NCBI GenBank assembly: GCA_027405735.1
Contig: JAPEHQ010000012.1
Span: forward strand, 1,550,001-1,614,000
Reading direction: 5' to 3'
DNA: 64,000 nucleotides
From: Mucor racemosus
Taxonomy: Eukaryota; Mucoromycota; Mucoromycetes; Mucorales; Mucoraceae
Part shown: piece after piece, positions 24,328-38,103 of the stretch
How positions within the stretch are numbered: position 1 is the first letter of the stretch
Layout of the letters: each line of letters begins with the position of its first letter
Translations under genes and position numbers: made by a program
The notes under the pieces: model-generated
Told to the model about the DNA's origin: nothing
Databases searched by the model: none
The model's input: the letters and a program-made list of their open reading frames with translations, nothing else

Positions 24328-24803
24328 ATGTCTCAAAATCGTCGTGATGAAGAAGCCTCTCCTTTACTTGCTGGAGCAAGCCAACAACGAGAAAACTGTG
24401 AGCATAAATGGAGCCGCTTCAAGAGAGAATATCGTGTTCATTTTGGTGCTGGTTGGATTACTACTATTATTATTACAGCTCTTATAACTTATCTGGCCAA
24501 TGCAAAGAAAGAATTTCCTCCGGATATCTGCATTTCTGATCGTGAGCGAAGCTCGGCTATAATATTATCTGTATTTTTCGGTTCATTAGGTAAATATTAC
24601 AATAGTTCTATACATATTTTCAAGGTTCTTTCTTTGCTTACACAAATATAAACATAGGTGCTGATCGTTTTTACTTGGGTTACGTTTTGTTAGGTGCACT
24701 TAAATTACTTACAGGTGGTTTAGGTGGTATCTGGTGGACAGTAGATTTAGTATTACTTGCTATGAATGCAATCACCGATAAAAATGGTTGTCGTCTTCAT
24801 TAA
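24328..24803 (+). CDS. TM2-domain membrane protein
   Basis: Two exons (24328-24589 and 24658-24803) encode 135 residues. After a polar N-terminus (MSQNRRDEEASPLLAGASQQ, with an EEASPLL stretch resembling an acidic dileucine sorting signal) there is one hydrophobic span (WITTIIITALITYLA). A TM2 domain follows: two closely spaced helices joined by the diagnostic turn FGSLGADRFYLGYVLLGALK, then GGIWWTVDLVLLAM. Its position across the intron (GSLG/ADRFY) is typical. TM2 proteins are poorly characterised; the domain name does not give a precise role. The C-terminus is short (TDKNGCRLH). Confidence 0.88.
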
Positions 24804-25419
24804 TTATTTTTGTGTATTTTAATTTAAATAAAATGTACTCTTACTAGTTTATAATTGAAAAAAATGTGTTGGTTCTTGACTTGAATTAGGGAATACTGTT
24901 TCCATTTTTATAACGCTTCATCTTTAAAATTTCAACATACTGCTGCATAGGACATATTTCATGAATATAATCCTTCTTTTGACTTATATACAATCTATAG
25001 GGCATAGAAAGATATATATAATGCTTGCCGCAAGCTTACCTGTCGTGCAGCAAATGTAATTCTGGTAACTAGCTATTTGAAAATTTGCATTATACGGAAT
25101 ATGCGCAATTTTTATGCATAAAATTTGCATTCCGGCGTTTCAATTTGCAAATCTTCTATCCATCACCTCATTCTCGCAATAGATGGATTCCCTAACATAA
25201 TTCTACTCTCATCTAGTTAACTGGCTGTAAGTCAAATGCTTTTTTCAAAAAAAAGTAGAAAGTTTTCAATTGATAATCCTAAAAACCCGATTAAATATAA
25301 AGCTGCTAGGCTTAAATCAGAACTTTTTGTCCAATTAGCAACAACATTTAAGCTCCAATTTATCGTAAACATAGTTTGTACCACCGTTTTTAAAGCTGTC
25401 TATCTTTCAAAACCATGAA
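24804..25419. other. Intergenic, no gene supported
   Basis: A+T-rich sequence with no coding signal I trust. A 60-codon frame at 25236-25418 has no start context or family resemblance. Several 'aatttgcat' repeats occur near 25080-25150. Confidence 0.35.
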
Positions 25420-26460
25420 AACTACAGAAATGAATCTCTGAAAACATTCAGACCGAAATCGATTACCTCTAGTTCAAGATAAATGACATTGTATTTTCAC
25501 AAATACGCCTATACCAGTACTTTAAATGCACTATTCTGATAGTTTGCGGCCATTACTAGCGCTTAAAAGAATACCAAACGAATGCTTACATTCCATAGAC
25601 TTATCCTAAAGCATGTATTCAATAATTTTTACATTTTCATTTTAACTCGATTTTTCCCTTACCATACCTCATCCAAAATTTCAAAAATTAGAAAATTTGA
25701 TTTTTCACCTGAAAAACGGAACTTTTTACTAAGGTAAATATTGAGTTCAATTAACCCAAATAACCATATTTTTATATTAAAAATTTTTATATTAACATTA
25801 CACGCTTAATGTTTTGACTTTTCTTCAAAAAACCAAAATACGACATAATTAAAAAAATAAACATTTTTTGTTACACAAATATGCAAATAAAAAATTCCAA
25901 ATTGTAGCCTGTTTAATTTTACACATTTATGCTTAATAAATATTTAGGCTGTAAATATATTAGTTTTAGCACAAAAACCCTTGAAAGCTGAAATTTTTTT
26001 CAAGAAATTTTTTTTTTTAGGGTAGAACGTAGTGGATATACTTTATTTATTATTATTTAATGTGAAGACTTAATATACATGAAACTCCTACAATAACGTT
26101 TCATGTAGCACAACGTAAGCCATATGGGAAGAGGTTGAGAGGTCTCCACAAGTGGGCCTACTGTAAACAAGGTCGCTATAATGATTATACTATGAAAGAT
26201 GGGAAAGAAATCGACTAATTAAAGTGCTGCACCAAGAGCCAAAACGGGCATGCGGAGAACGTCATACGAAAAAGTTGTGGGTTGGTGACATGACACTAAA
26301 CAGGAAATACAGTACTACATAATATTATCAAACAAACTTGCGTCCACCAGGATTCGAACTCGAGTCGTGCGCTTGGGAAGTACACTTCTTAACCATTCGG
26401 CCCAACCACCAAGGGCATTTTTTTCAAGAAATGTCAAACCTGATCAGAAATCGAGCTGTC
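25420..26460 (+). repeat. Repeat family Z, copy Z1, split by a SINE
   Basis: Homologous to 58.5-59.25 kb: shared ordered landmarks include 'gatttttcacctgaaaaacg', 'actttttactaaggtaaata' and 'ttgacttttcttcaaaaaac'. The right part ('gatcagaaatcga') continues after 26432, so the copy is interrupted by the SINE at 26009-26416. There is no coding capacity. Copy edges are approximate. Confidence 0.6.
26009..26416 (-). mobile_element. tRNA-derived SINE with 16-bp target-site duplication
   Basis: On the minus strand the element begins with a tRNA-like head (about 26336-26410) with an A-box-like TGGGCCGAATGGTTAAG and a B-box GAGTTCGAATCC. A possible anticodon stem-loop carries TTCCCAA, i.e. CCC in the anticodon position. 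The acceptor and T stems do not pair well, so this is not a working tRNA gene. About 300 bp of unrelated body follow, ending CCCT and a run of A. The element is bounded by identical 16-bp direct repeats, ATTTTTTTCAAGAAAT, at 25993-26008 and 26417-26432. Poly-A tail plus long target duplication is the signature of LINE-mediated retrotransposition. It lies inside repeat Z1. Confidence 0.82.
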
Positions 26461-27188
26461 GAGAATAACGATTTAATCCCCGCCGACCACCATAAAGCAA
26501 GCCTTGAATCTTGCGAGTATAATATATGCTACACGCTAAACTTACAGGGCAATCTATATTACAACGCAATGCTAGCATGTCATAGCTCCTACATGAATCT
26601 ATTGTATTATTTTTCTTAACCCAATTGATAACATTTATAATATAGGTAAATTAATTTAACACAGACAATTGCTCTTAAACTCACTTTCAATTTATGTAAT
26701 TTGCCCAATCAAGTATACTACTGTACTGATCAGCTGTATCACATCGATTTTTCTGGAATATTGCTTTATTTTAACAGCTGTACCTCATTGTTTTTTTTTA
26801 TTATAATATTCCATGTACCCTTCAATTATGAATTGCGTGAGAAGCTTTTTGAAACTTATTGCAAATGTTTCACTGACGATCAAAATAGAAGAAAAATATG
26901 CGGCAGTATGAATTACCATTTCATGATCCTTTTTATAGATTGTACAAAAACCACCTATTTTCCGTTCGGGATCTGTATAACTACTCATTGTATTAGATCT
27001 TGTTAATAGCTTTATAGACTCTATATTTAATTTTAACAATAGATAGCCTTTATTTATTTCGATTTTGTAAAAAAATGTAATTAAAAAAAAAAAAACCTCA
27101 ATTCCCGGTTTAATTCATGCACAAATGGATATAAGTTTAATATTCTGATGGAGCAAACGAACAAACAAATTAGCTACTGCGGTCTATT
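26461..27188. other. Intergenic, no gene supported
   Basis: Overlapping plus and minus frames at 26701-27006 and 26785-27039 are opposite-strand readings of one stretch. Neither resembles a known family nor has clear splice extensions. A poly-A run near 27083 precedes the 3' end of the velvet gene. Confidence 0.35.
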
Positions 27189-28826
27189 TTAGTAATCTTT
27201 CTCCATATCACTTAGGAATTGCGCAGTGGACAAAGTCATTTTACTTCTCTTTTTAGTTTTTTCTTTGCGAACTGGTATCTTGATTCCTTGTCGAGCAAAG
27301 CATTCAGACAATGGAGTTGGTTCTACGTATAACATTAGATTTGGTTTCAGATCTGTATTTTTTTTCTTTTTTTTTTTTTTTTGAAACTTACGGACAACAC
27401 CGGGAAAATGCTTGGGTGTGTAAGATGTAAAAGGCTCGGTTGCGACCGTTTCTATCACAGGGCTCACAGGATTTGTGTTAACACAATGCAAAAATGGTCT
27501 AATGTGTGACGATATATGAGTCTTTTTAGCTATTCATCATCATCATGATCTCATTTTATGTTATACTTACGGTTTTTCGATATTGATAAGAGAGAATTCT
27601 AACCGAAAAACGCCTTCTGTTCTCAAACTTATATCTTGAAATATGAAAAAAATGCCCAAATTTCCATCCAAATCATATAACTTTTCAGCAGACGCAACGG
27701 AAGCACCTGCTAAATTTCTCATTCGCACGATATTATACTGCTCATTTCCGTGCTCATCAATAACCACAGTTGGAATAGTGTCAATTTTAGTCTTTACATT
27801 TCTGAAAATATCTGCCGTCTCCGAAGTTTCAAATTGTTGATGGGCGTCACATGTAACCACCAGAAATGACACATCTAATGTTCTATATGGAAGATGGAAG
27901 ATAGAAGATTATTATTGGTTCCTTTTTTGTTCTAGAATATATTAGAAAATAAAAGAATTGTATCCTTACTCTGGATTCACGACGAGTCCAGACTTGGTTG
28001 AAACGGATACTTTCAAAATAGGAGGAGGAGAGATTGGTCTTCTATCCTTGTCACCAAATCCACACATCCTAGCTCTTGCTGGTTGTTGTACAACCTCTAG
28101 CTTGTATATTCTAATGATGATGAAATTTCTAGATTAATCTCTGGGGGGCATGGAAAAGAAAAGAACAATTTTTTCTTTCTCGAATTTATTTTACCTATCA
28201 TTTTCTATGGATGGTAAAGGGGCACTCAAATCTTGTACATTGTTTCTAGTCGATTCTAGTGGTTTTAAATATATACTATTTGGCCTTGAAGTAACTGAAA
28301 AAGAACCATCAAAGGCTTGTTCACTGTTTCCGTTGCTGATAAGCATGGAATTTTCAAGTTGATCGATACTGAATTTATTGAGCCATGCTGCTGCATCACT
28401 GTTTCCGATGGATGTAGAAGACGAAGGATCCGCGGCCATTTGCATTAACTCATTGAATACATCTTGTTCAGTTCTTACTTTTGGCTGCTGTTGCTGTTTA
28501 CTATTATATTCAATCTTAGTGTTTGTGTTTGTCACGTTATTCACGCGAGATGGCATTGAATTTATGGTGGGAACAGATAATCCATCTGTTCCATCTATAA
28601 ATGATGGATATACATCGTCATTGTTATCATTTTGTTGTACATAAAATGAATAATCTTGTATAAAATGCTGGAGCAATGATTCGGAACATGTGTCGAGAAA
28701 AATGTTATTTTCTCCTAGTTGTTCTTGATGTGATTGATTAAAGTCGAAATTAGATGATGGCAGTTGCTGTTGCTGTTGTTCTTGTTGATAGATATTTTGA
28801 TTGACTGATTGCTGATGGCTATTCAT
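27189..28826 (-). CDS. Velvet-domain regulator (VosA/VelB class)
   Basis: Five minus-strand exons. Exon 1 starts MNSHQQSVNQNIYQQEQQQQ at 28826 and encodes about 200 disordered Gln/Asn/Ser-rich residues. The velvet domain begins in exon 2 (IYKLEVVQQPARARMCGFGD, DRRPISPPPILKVSV), continues through exon 3 (TLDVSFLVVTCDAHQQFET, NLAGASVASAEKLYDLDGNL, GIFFIFQDISLRTEGVFRLE) and ends in exons 4-5 (TPKHFPGVV, PLSECFARQGIKIPVRKE). The exon 4/5 junction was set by frame: donor after 'gtcc', acceptor 'acag' before 'atctg'; the intron holds an A/T homopolymer. Velvet proteins are DNA-binding, NF-kB-fold-like fungal regulators of spore development and secondary metabolism. The long disordered N-terminus is unlike minimal VosA, so orthology is left open. 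Confidence 0.93.
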
Positions 28827-29029
28827 TTCTAGATTTTTAAAATTGATAATTTCACAATAAGTAAAAATATTTTTCTGTATTCAATATGCATCCAATGTTT
28901 GTAGCCAATAGTTCTAAATATAAAGAAGAAATATGGTTAAAATTTCGTTTTAAAAATATAGTAATTTTACCAGTATTGCACATACTGTAAATCAAAGATG
29001 TTAATGTAGGAGAGTGAATAAAAAAAATC

Positions 29030-29060
<31 letters not shown>

Positions 29061-31017
29061 TTGCTAATAGACGTTTACAAAAAGAAAACGAAAGAAAAGA
29101 TAATGAGCACAAAATCTGTTGTTCGATTGCTAATTATAGGATTTGATGCAGAAAAAAAAAAGGTTCTAAATAATTAGAATATAATGATTGGCAAAAAAAA
29201 AAAAAGACCAAATTATATAATTTGTCTGTCATTTATTATGACATTTATTGGCAACTATTAAGCAGAATACGTTACATTGGATCGACGATTAGTAAATTTG
29301 TACCTGTGTATAAACCAATCATAAACCAATTCAACGAAATCTCCTGATTTATTATAGGCAAATCAGACAAGTCTATGTGTATTTGATAATATGCATTTGT
29401 ATCAGGCCAAGAACCAATACATATAAGCACTGATATTATATGATGGATCAAATTCTGATTGGTACCGCGCATACATAAGCAAGTAAATTTGACCCCTAAA
29501 CGACAAAAGTATATTCTTTATTTGTATACCCGTAAAAGCAAGCGCTCAGGTATATACTTGAGTTTACAGTATTTAACCAACTAGATTTATATATTCATTG
29601 GACAATATGGGCAGAAATGTTGGCATATCTTTCATTCCGAATCCTTTTCGGCTGCTCGGGGATCAAAGTACCAAGCTCTTGGTTTCGTATCTTTGAAGAA
29701 CACACAGATTGAATTACATTAAAAAAATAACGTATTGCAATTTATCCTGAGAAAGACATGTAAAAAAGAAATCGTAAACTATTGTAACGATCTTATTATT
29801 TATCGGCCATACAACTTAATCTGGACCTTAATGGATTTATCCTTGTCCTGATGTTCTTTTGAATGAGTTTGATGGAGATCTTAATTTGAAACACTATTTA
29901 AGATTTATAGTTTATGTCGCACAATAAAAATAAAATAGTATGTTTAATCATATGAAACTTGAAGAATTCTTTCCAGATTTAAAGAAAGGTAAAAGTTGAA
30001 TTCTTGGTTGGGTAGTATTTTCAGATATGCTCAAAATACTATCGTATTTTTATTCTACAGAAATAGCGTTAATTTATGGGTTTCAAAGCATTTCTTTAAT
30101 TAGAACTAGCACAGTTGAATTTAAACTGTCACTGTATATAATGTACATGTATAATGCTTTTTTCGCAAAACTAGATTTAAATATACCAAATTAGCTTTAA
30201 TGTGTGCATTTTCTATTTGGTTTTTTTTCAATAATTCTATAAAAAGACTATTCATCAAGAAATGCTGATGATAAATCGTGGAAAGTCAAGTTATAACCGA
30301 TAATACTTGGTAGACAGGTTTATTTGAAAGGGAGTTACCTGGTAAAATCAGGATGTTCAATCAGATCTGGTAAACTATAAACATAGTATATGTAGATCAA
30401 AGAGTCAGCCCAAGTTTCGATCCAATCTCACCCTTATTTTTTTTAATTTTACGTGCATTCATACGCAACAAATCACAATTCACTCGATAAAATGTTTAGC
30501 ATTTTTATTTAATTTTCAATCAGATTTAGGTACAATCACTACCTTTGATCATAATGTCGATTCATAGCCATTGATTTTCCGTATATATAGCTCTTCTGCT
30601 CAGTCTTTTTTTTTTAAAAAAAAAACATTTTGCTCTGCATGTCTTGCCTGAAATACTTTCTTACCACGAGTATTGAGATCAAGGCACGTCAAACACTGGC
30701 ATTTATGATTTTACTTTTTCATATACCAAAAAAATCCCAAGAACTGCAATATCTGCATTCTTTGCTCATATTAGATTGATTATTAATGAATGCAAGGTTG
30801 TGACACCTCTTTGTAAATTCATGATGTAAAAATCCTAATAACGTCAAGAAGGGACGCTTTTTAGTAATCATTCCCTGAAGGTGACACTCTTTCAATGAGA
30901 TACGGATAAACATTATATTCTACATCAAAGATTTCAAATAGTATAAATACATTGCATATTTTGAGTTCCTAGATTTTTAATTATTCAAATCGAATCGAAT
31001 ATTTAATAACTTCAAAA
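28827..31017. other. Intergenic between velvet and old yellow enzyme genes
   Basis: Contains a run of about 26 A near 29030-29055 and A+T-rich sequence. On the minus strand near 30340-30425 an exon-like frame reads ETWADSLIYIYYVYSLPDLI then EHPDFT before a GT donor; it is isolated and unassigned. A short plus-strand frame near 29608 (MGRNVGISFIPNPFRLLGDQ) closes after about 30 codons. No gene is supported. Confidence 0.35.
30942..30949 (+). promoter_or_regulatory. TATA-like element of the old yellow enzyme gene
   Basis: TATAAATA sits 76 bp upstream of the start codon at 31018 in an otherwise gene-free promoter region. Confidence 0.4.
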
Positions 31018-32388
<1,371 letters not shown>

Positions 32389-33084
32389 ATTAGATTAGAC
32401 CTAATATATATTTTACTGCAGCAATGTAATTCCCTAATAATTAAACAATCCATTCATTCATATTTTATATGATATTCCAGAACTGTGGTTTTTAAATTTA
32501 TAATGTTAACAGCTTTATATCCTTATGACAAATATTGGTTATTCTGATAATAACATTTCTATTTCATTATTAGATTTTCATCAGTCTTGGTATATACTGT
32601 ATATTGCTATAATATCAAATAAATATGTTTTTCTGAGCGTCATATATATTAATTGCAAATACAGATACGAATTTGAACCTTTTATAAATATATAATTTCT
32701 TGATATTTTAATAGTGCTCCAAATCACGGAGTTGTCAGATATTTGGTATATAATGGATTTAATTTGATATAATTTAATCATTTATACATTTCGTCTAGTA
32801 TTGCTGTTAAGCCGGGTTTTACCTACTAAATTTATTAGTACAAGCTCGGCTCGACAGCATCCTTAATTTCGTCACACGATATTCTTAAAGTTTTTCTATT
32901 GAACAATGCAATATTCTGTATAGTCGAAAAAAGTAATTTGGAAATTGTTCATTATTAACTTGAAAAAAGTTGAATTTTAGAAAGTTGAACCGAAAAGTTG
33001 ATAATGATCTTCAAAGTTGGAACGCCCTGTTTTTCTAATAGCTAGTCTCATACTAAGCAATTGGGATATATCTTGGTCATTGCT
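32389..33084. other. 3' flank of old yellow enzyme gene, then repeat-rich DNA
   Basis: No gene. Near 32811 the phrase 'gccgggttttacctactaaa' followed by 'tttattagta' recurs in variant form near 35248 and 44881 (and mirrored near 40165), hinting at a shared element terminus. Near 32950-33020 'aaagttga' recurs several times. Confidence 0.35.
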
Positions 33085-34840
33085 GAATAGGTATGAATTA
33101 GTCGCACTATCATACTTGTTTATAAGTTTATTTCATATCTTACAAAAGACTCAAAACGCGTGAAATTTATTAATTTTTCCTTGAAAACTGGGTCTCACTT
33201 TTCATTCCTGATTTACTTTTTTTTTCACTAAATAACACCAAGAAAAAATTATATGTCAATGTACCTGAGATGTTCAGCTTTAATCCAAAAACAAGTATCC
33301 AAAAATATCCTACTTTTTGCAGGTGGTATTAATTTTTCAGTGCTAAGGTTTCAGATTTTTTACGCGTATTTCGTATTTCACTGCTAATGGATTGAAAACT
33401 TTGAAGCTTCATATCTCTAGAAAATATCAAGCTATACTAACACTTTCTGATAATAAAACTTACTTGTTTTGAAGTGCTCTATAACATGTGTTGATATAAA
33501 AAATTCTGAGCACTTTTATTTTTTTTTCATTTTTTTGGGCATTTCTATAGTAGGTTTCAAAGTATTGGTTAAATTGAGCAACATTTTTTTTTGCTTTCAT
33601 ATTATCCAGCTTGTTGGGCTCTCTCAAACCCAATTTAGAGTTTTTTAAAATATTAATTTTTCGTGGAGATATCTTCAAAAATGTGTACAAAAAGGTACCT
33701 CCATTTTTAGCGTTCATTTTCCCCTTGTAAACCCTCATCCCAAACTCTGAAACTGAAAAAAATTTGGACAGAAATCTCGTTTTCTCTACGAAAAATGTAG
33801 CTAAAAAGTTAAATAATAGCTCGATCGATAGATAATTTTTTTGCGCATTATTTTCGTTTATTATATTTTGGCTATGCTTATAAAAAGTGATGTGTATCTT
33901 TAAAAAACTTTCAAAATTTCAATTGCATTTTGCGCAAAATTTTACGTGAAACATTTTTTAAAAATTTATTTAGATGGATGCAAAATTTAAAACTGTACAA
34001 AAACCACTTATTACACTAGGTCGACTTACTTTGCAGTTCATGAACATTTAAACAATTTTGTTTTTTTATCATTTTTCGTTTATTTTTTCAAATAAATTTT
34101 GGAGCCCCGTTACTATAGGGTTTAAGCTGTGATAAAAACTATTATTTTGATTATCTCGACAAAAAATCAATATTTCTTGCCGAAACAAAAAATACAGAGT
34201 TGCTTAGCGTTGGCTATATCGTACAAATACAAAAAATTAAACCTCAATTTAGATGATCAATTTTTAATAATCAATTTAAGGTCAAGCTTGAGAGTTTATA
34301 TGGATACAGACAATCTTATCTATAGAAAGAATAATAATAAAGGCTAGAAACATTTACCACGGAGAATGTAGGCTTTATTACTGGAAAAACTAATGGTAAT
34401 GTAATGATTCAAACATTTTAGTTTCATTCATGCAAAACCTTGCCTCATCCCTTATATAAATACTACAAGGGAATCATTAAATAATCCCATGTAGATTTAT
34501 CTGTCTTGTTCCGTCCCTTTTACTTTTATTTATTCATTAATAAATATCTAATTTACAAATAAGAACACCAACATTTATCAATCGAGTGGTCACCAATTTA
34601 TAATAACAAGAATAATATCTATAAGCATATTATCCACCTTTGTTATTAGTCCGAAATTACAGATCATTACAGGTAAAAAAAAAGAACCAAGAGCTTCTAG
34701 GTCTTGGTTTAAAAGATTATTTATAAGAATTACATTTTAATATAAGTTTAGAAATGTAATTGGCTTCAAAATTGGCTGTTTAATATCCTCGAAAACCGAC
34801 AAACCTTGGTCAATCTTGGTCAATGCCTGGCCAGTGCGCT
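33085..34840 (-). repeat. Repeat family Y, copy D, interrupted by a solo LTR
   Basis: Reverse complement of copy C over nearly its full length, including the roughly 250-bp segment with the 'aagaaccaagagcttctagg' motif that A and B lack. It has the same termini ('tagtcgcactatcatac' near 33099, 'cattctggtattaatt' near 34843). A 93-codon frame on the minus strand (33460-33738, MRVYKGKMNAKNGGTFLYTF) corresponds to those of B and C. The copy is split at 34400 by the 272-bp LTR; copy C preserves the uninterrupted site 'actaatggtaaaataaagaa'. Confidence 0.68.
34400..34671 (+). mobile_element. Solo LTR, short family (272 bp), GGTAA target duplication
   Basis: Begins TGTAATGATTC and ends GATCATTACA, so it has TG..CA ends within an 8-bp inverted terminal TGTAATGA/TCATTACA. 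It is flanked by perfect 5-bp direct repeats GGTAA (34395-34399 and 34672-34676). A TATA-like 'ttatataaatac' near 34453 sets the orientation. The pre-insertion sequence is preserved in repeat copy C. A second copy of identical length lies at 48525-48796. No internal retrotransposon sequence remains, as expected after LTR-LTR recombination. Confidence 0.88.
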
Positions 34841-35944
34841 TACATTCTGGTATTAATTGTTGCGTCCATAGATCTGCGTACATTCCTTGGTTAAGATTAC
34901 GACACAGTTTGATATAATAAATTTTACATTGCTGTGTACTATATTATAAAGCTCAGTTTATACTGCACGTATTGAGGGATGTGGAACTAGTATGTGTATT
35001 ACCTAGACTTGATTGGATATATAACAAGATCTTTGTGGTTTAGTTTCTAGTTTGGAAGTACCAGTGCCACAATTTGGAATTTTAATGTTTTTGTGATTTT
35101 AAGATTACTAGATCTTAGACGTTGTCTGAAATCAACTTGATTATTAAACAAACTTGATATTATATTTAGTTTATTACACTGCGGATTTTTTTTTTGAAAC
35201 AAAATTTTAATATGATCTCTACTATAAATACTAGTATTGGTTCGAGCCGGGTTTTACCAGCCAAATTTACTAGTATATGTAAGTTGGTATCGACAGAATC
35301 CCTATTGAATAATGATCCAAGCACTACGGCCGAACTATGCTTCCCATGGAGATAATGATCTGCACAGATGGCAGAATAAAAACTTTTGTGCAGATTAGGC
35401 AACCCAGATGAGCCGAGCAATGAGATCAAGGTTTTTTAGTCAAATTATTAAAGTATATCAATAATAATACACTAATTGATAACGAAGATAATTCAAACGG
35501 TTTAAAGCAGATGTGAGTTACTCAAATTCAACATAATTGCTTTATTGACGAGATATATCAATTTGAAATTAAAGGATTAAAAAGTTCTGCCCATGTTCTT
35601 TCTTTCGGGGACCAAATGGGAACAACGACAACAACCTGTTTGGTAACACTAAAAGTATTTATGCCTTTGTAAATTTCTGTTTGTAACACATAAAATCTTT
35701 TTTCTCCCCTACTCTTTCCTCATCACTTCTTTTACTTACGTTTAAAACTACAACAAAAAGACTAATATCTTTTAATAAACTGAAATCAAGTAGCAGGTAC
35801 AAGTGCATGTTTTTTCTATTATTGTTTATTTGGAAATAAATTATTAGCTGTTAATATTAAGGCATATCATAATATCTTTCTCGACCAAAAAAAGCATCCA
35901 AGGTTAGTTAGTCATTTTGTTTCATCATCTACGTTATAATCATT
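34841..35944. other. Gene-free stretch
   Basis: Only short frames occur here. An 87-codon minus frame at 35166-35429 overlaps the recurring 'gccgggttttaccagccaaa' motif and has no recognisable domain. I see no gene. Confidence 0.35.
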
Positions 35945-38103
35945 GCTTTTTTGCCACTACGGCTGCCCTGTATTGCACAGGATGATTTCTTTGTGCCCAG
36001 GTGAGCTGCACACTATGGTGTGAGTTGTTGTTCGCACTGAATATGATTAAAAAGATGACAATATGCACATAGGCACAACAAAAGAAACTGCACACGAGCA
36101 CAACGCTAAGCATGTATATGCAGAAGTATAGATTCTGTCCATGTGCATGACATTTTCCCATGTGTGCATAATAGTAGACTTGCCCATAAGCGTATAAGTA
36201 TCCCTATTTGTGCATAACAACAACAATAAACTCTGACCATGAGCATAATGAGCTGATCGTATGGGCACAAATTGGTTTGTACATGAGCATCGTGCCGTTC
36301 TCAAAATTTCATTGCATGTTTTTTACTGAAATGGGGTTTTAAATTACATTTGTTTTTATTAATATGGATTATATATAGACAATGCAGTCCAATATGTTGT
36401 TGATTGATGTGATAGATCAATGCATGCAAGGACCAATATATTTACGATTGTTATAATCATTTGTAAATATGTTTATAGTTATAATGTCTGCAGCAACGAC
36501 GATTTTTTCTCGACCATAAACTTAAATAACACTTAATGCTTAAATTTATATGCAAGCCAAATCTAAGATTATAAATGTTACGATGTTACTTTATCACACA
36601 TACAATCTAAACAAATTAACCTTCTTTAAACTTACTATTTTAGTTTACAATTGTCAGCTGTAAAAAGATTTGTTTTCTAGTACAGTATATATACAATCAA
36701 AACTATCTTTATTAGGCAAGACGTTAGATTGTTCTGTTTTTTTGTGTTTCTATATATCATTTGAAATTTTATCACTTTCCTGGAACATCTCGTGAGTTTG
36801 TAGCCAGTTCTAGTTTTTCATTGAATAAATATAAATATCATTGCCTTCAATTTGATCTCGTAATCAAGAAATACATCCAACAATACAGTAGTAAATAATG
36901 CTGTTTGATCTTAGAATGCAGTTAATTATAAATACAAATATCAGCTTCTAATATAACGACTACTACCTATATCAAAAACATTAATCCCTTACGTTGACAT
37001 GCGTATTCAGATAAATGAAAAGAATATCAGCTTGATAGCCTGATACGCATTATCAAACGGTGAATAATATCCTTGGAATATGAAAACAAAAAAAGAGAAA
37101 CAACACACGTAGAAAAGAATTTTCAAGGCTTTACATTATCCAGCGCAATTAAAACCCTGCTAAATTGCGCATTTCAATCAATGTAAAAGCAGCATTACAG
37201 CGCATCAACCCATAAACTAAATAAAGTAGGCAATATCTGTTATCATAGAAACATGCATTTTTCTACCAGAAAAATTGTTTGTCATATCATATGTTCATTA
37301 ACAAATTGCAAAAGCGAGTCCGTAGAACGACGCCGTAATTGAGCGTAGCAAGATCGAACGACCAAGTCTCTTATACTATGGTATATATTTAAGCTTTAAA
37401 TAAAAATGCGGTTTTTTTTTTTAACTTTTTTTATATTTAACCACGTACGGTCTGAAAATTCAGTTTTTGTAGCGGACATTTTCAAAGCTCATTTCATCCT
37501 TACCAACACTCATGATTTTGATCAAAAAACAGAAAAATCAATTTTTGATACCAAAATCAACGTTTAAATATACAACATTGTGAGAGAAAATTGTAGCTAT
37601 GACTGATACACATTTTATAAAAGCTTAAAATCAAATGTTAAGTAATGAAAATTTGCATTTTTGGCCCAAAAACAGTTTTTTGATTAAAGGATTTTCATGT
37701 AATATTTTGCAATAAAAATGTTTATTATTTTTTATTGAGCAAATAGAGCGCTACGTTCTGTATATGTCTATATTTTTTGTTTTTATAATTGGTAGTATAA
37801 TTAACTCTAGATTTGCAAAACCAAAAAAAAAAAATTAAAAAATGTGAAAAATGAAGATCTGGACAAAAATAATTTTCTAAATTAATATTCCGCTTATAAG
37901 CTTTGTAAGTCTTAAAAATAAGAGATTTTATTATACTTGTGAACTTTTTTCAAGAATTTATGATGCTGTACCCACTTGATTCAAGCTTATTACTGTAAAC
38001 CTTTATACATGTTAATATTTTGTGGTAGTTTACTTGATGATAATATAGTCTTACTTTATAATTATTGCACTAGAGGTGATTTACATTAAGTTTTTTTTCA
38101 CTC

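Noticed and set aside
26336..26410. A functional tRNA-Gly(CCC) gene on the minus strand
   Set aside because: A- and B-box-like sequences are present, but the acceptor and T stems do not pair and the anticodon stem has a mismatch. The whole unit is bounded by 16-bp duplications with a poly-A tail, so it is the head of a SINE.
27540..27560. CRISPR-like or regulatory repeat from 'catcatcatcatgatct'
   Set aside because: A short trinucleotide run only; there are no spaced repeats anywhere in the window that would qualify as CRISPR, which is not expected in a fungus.
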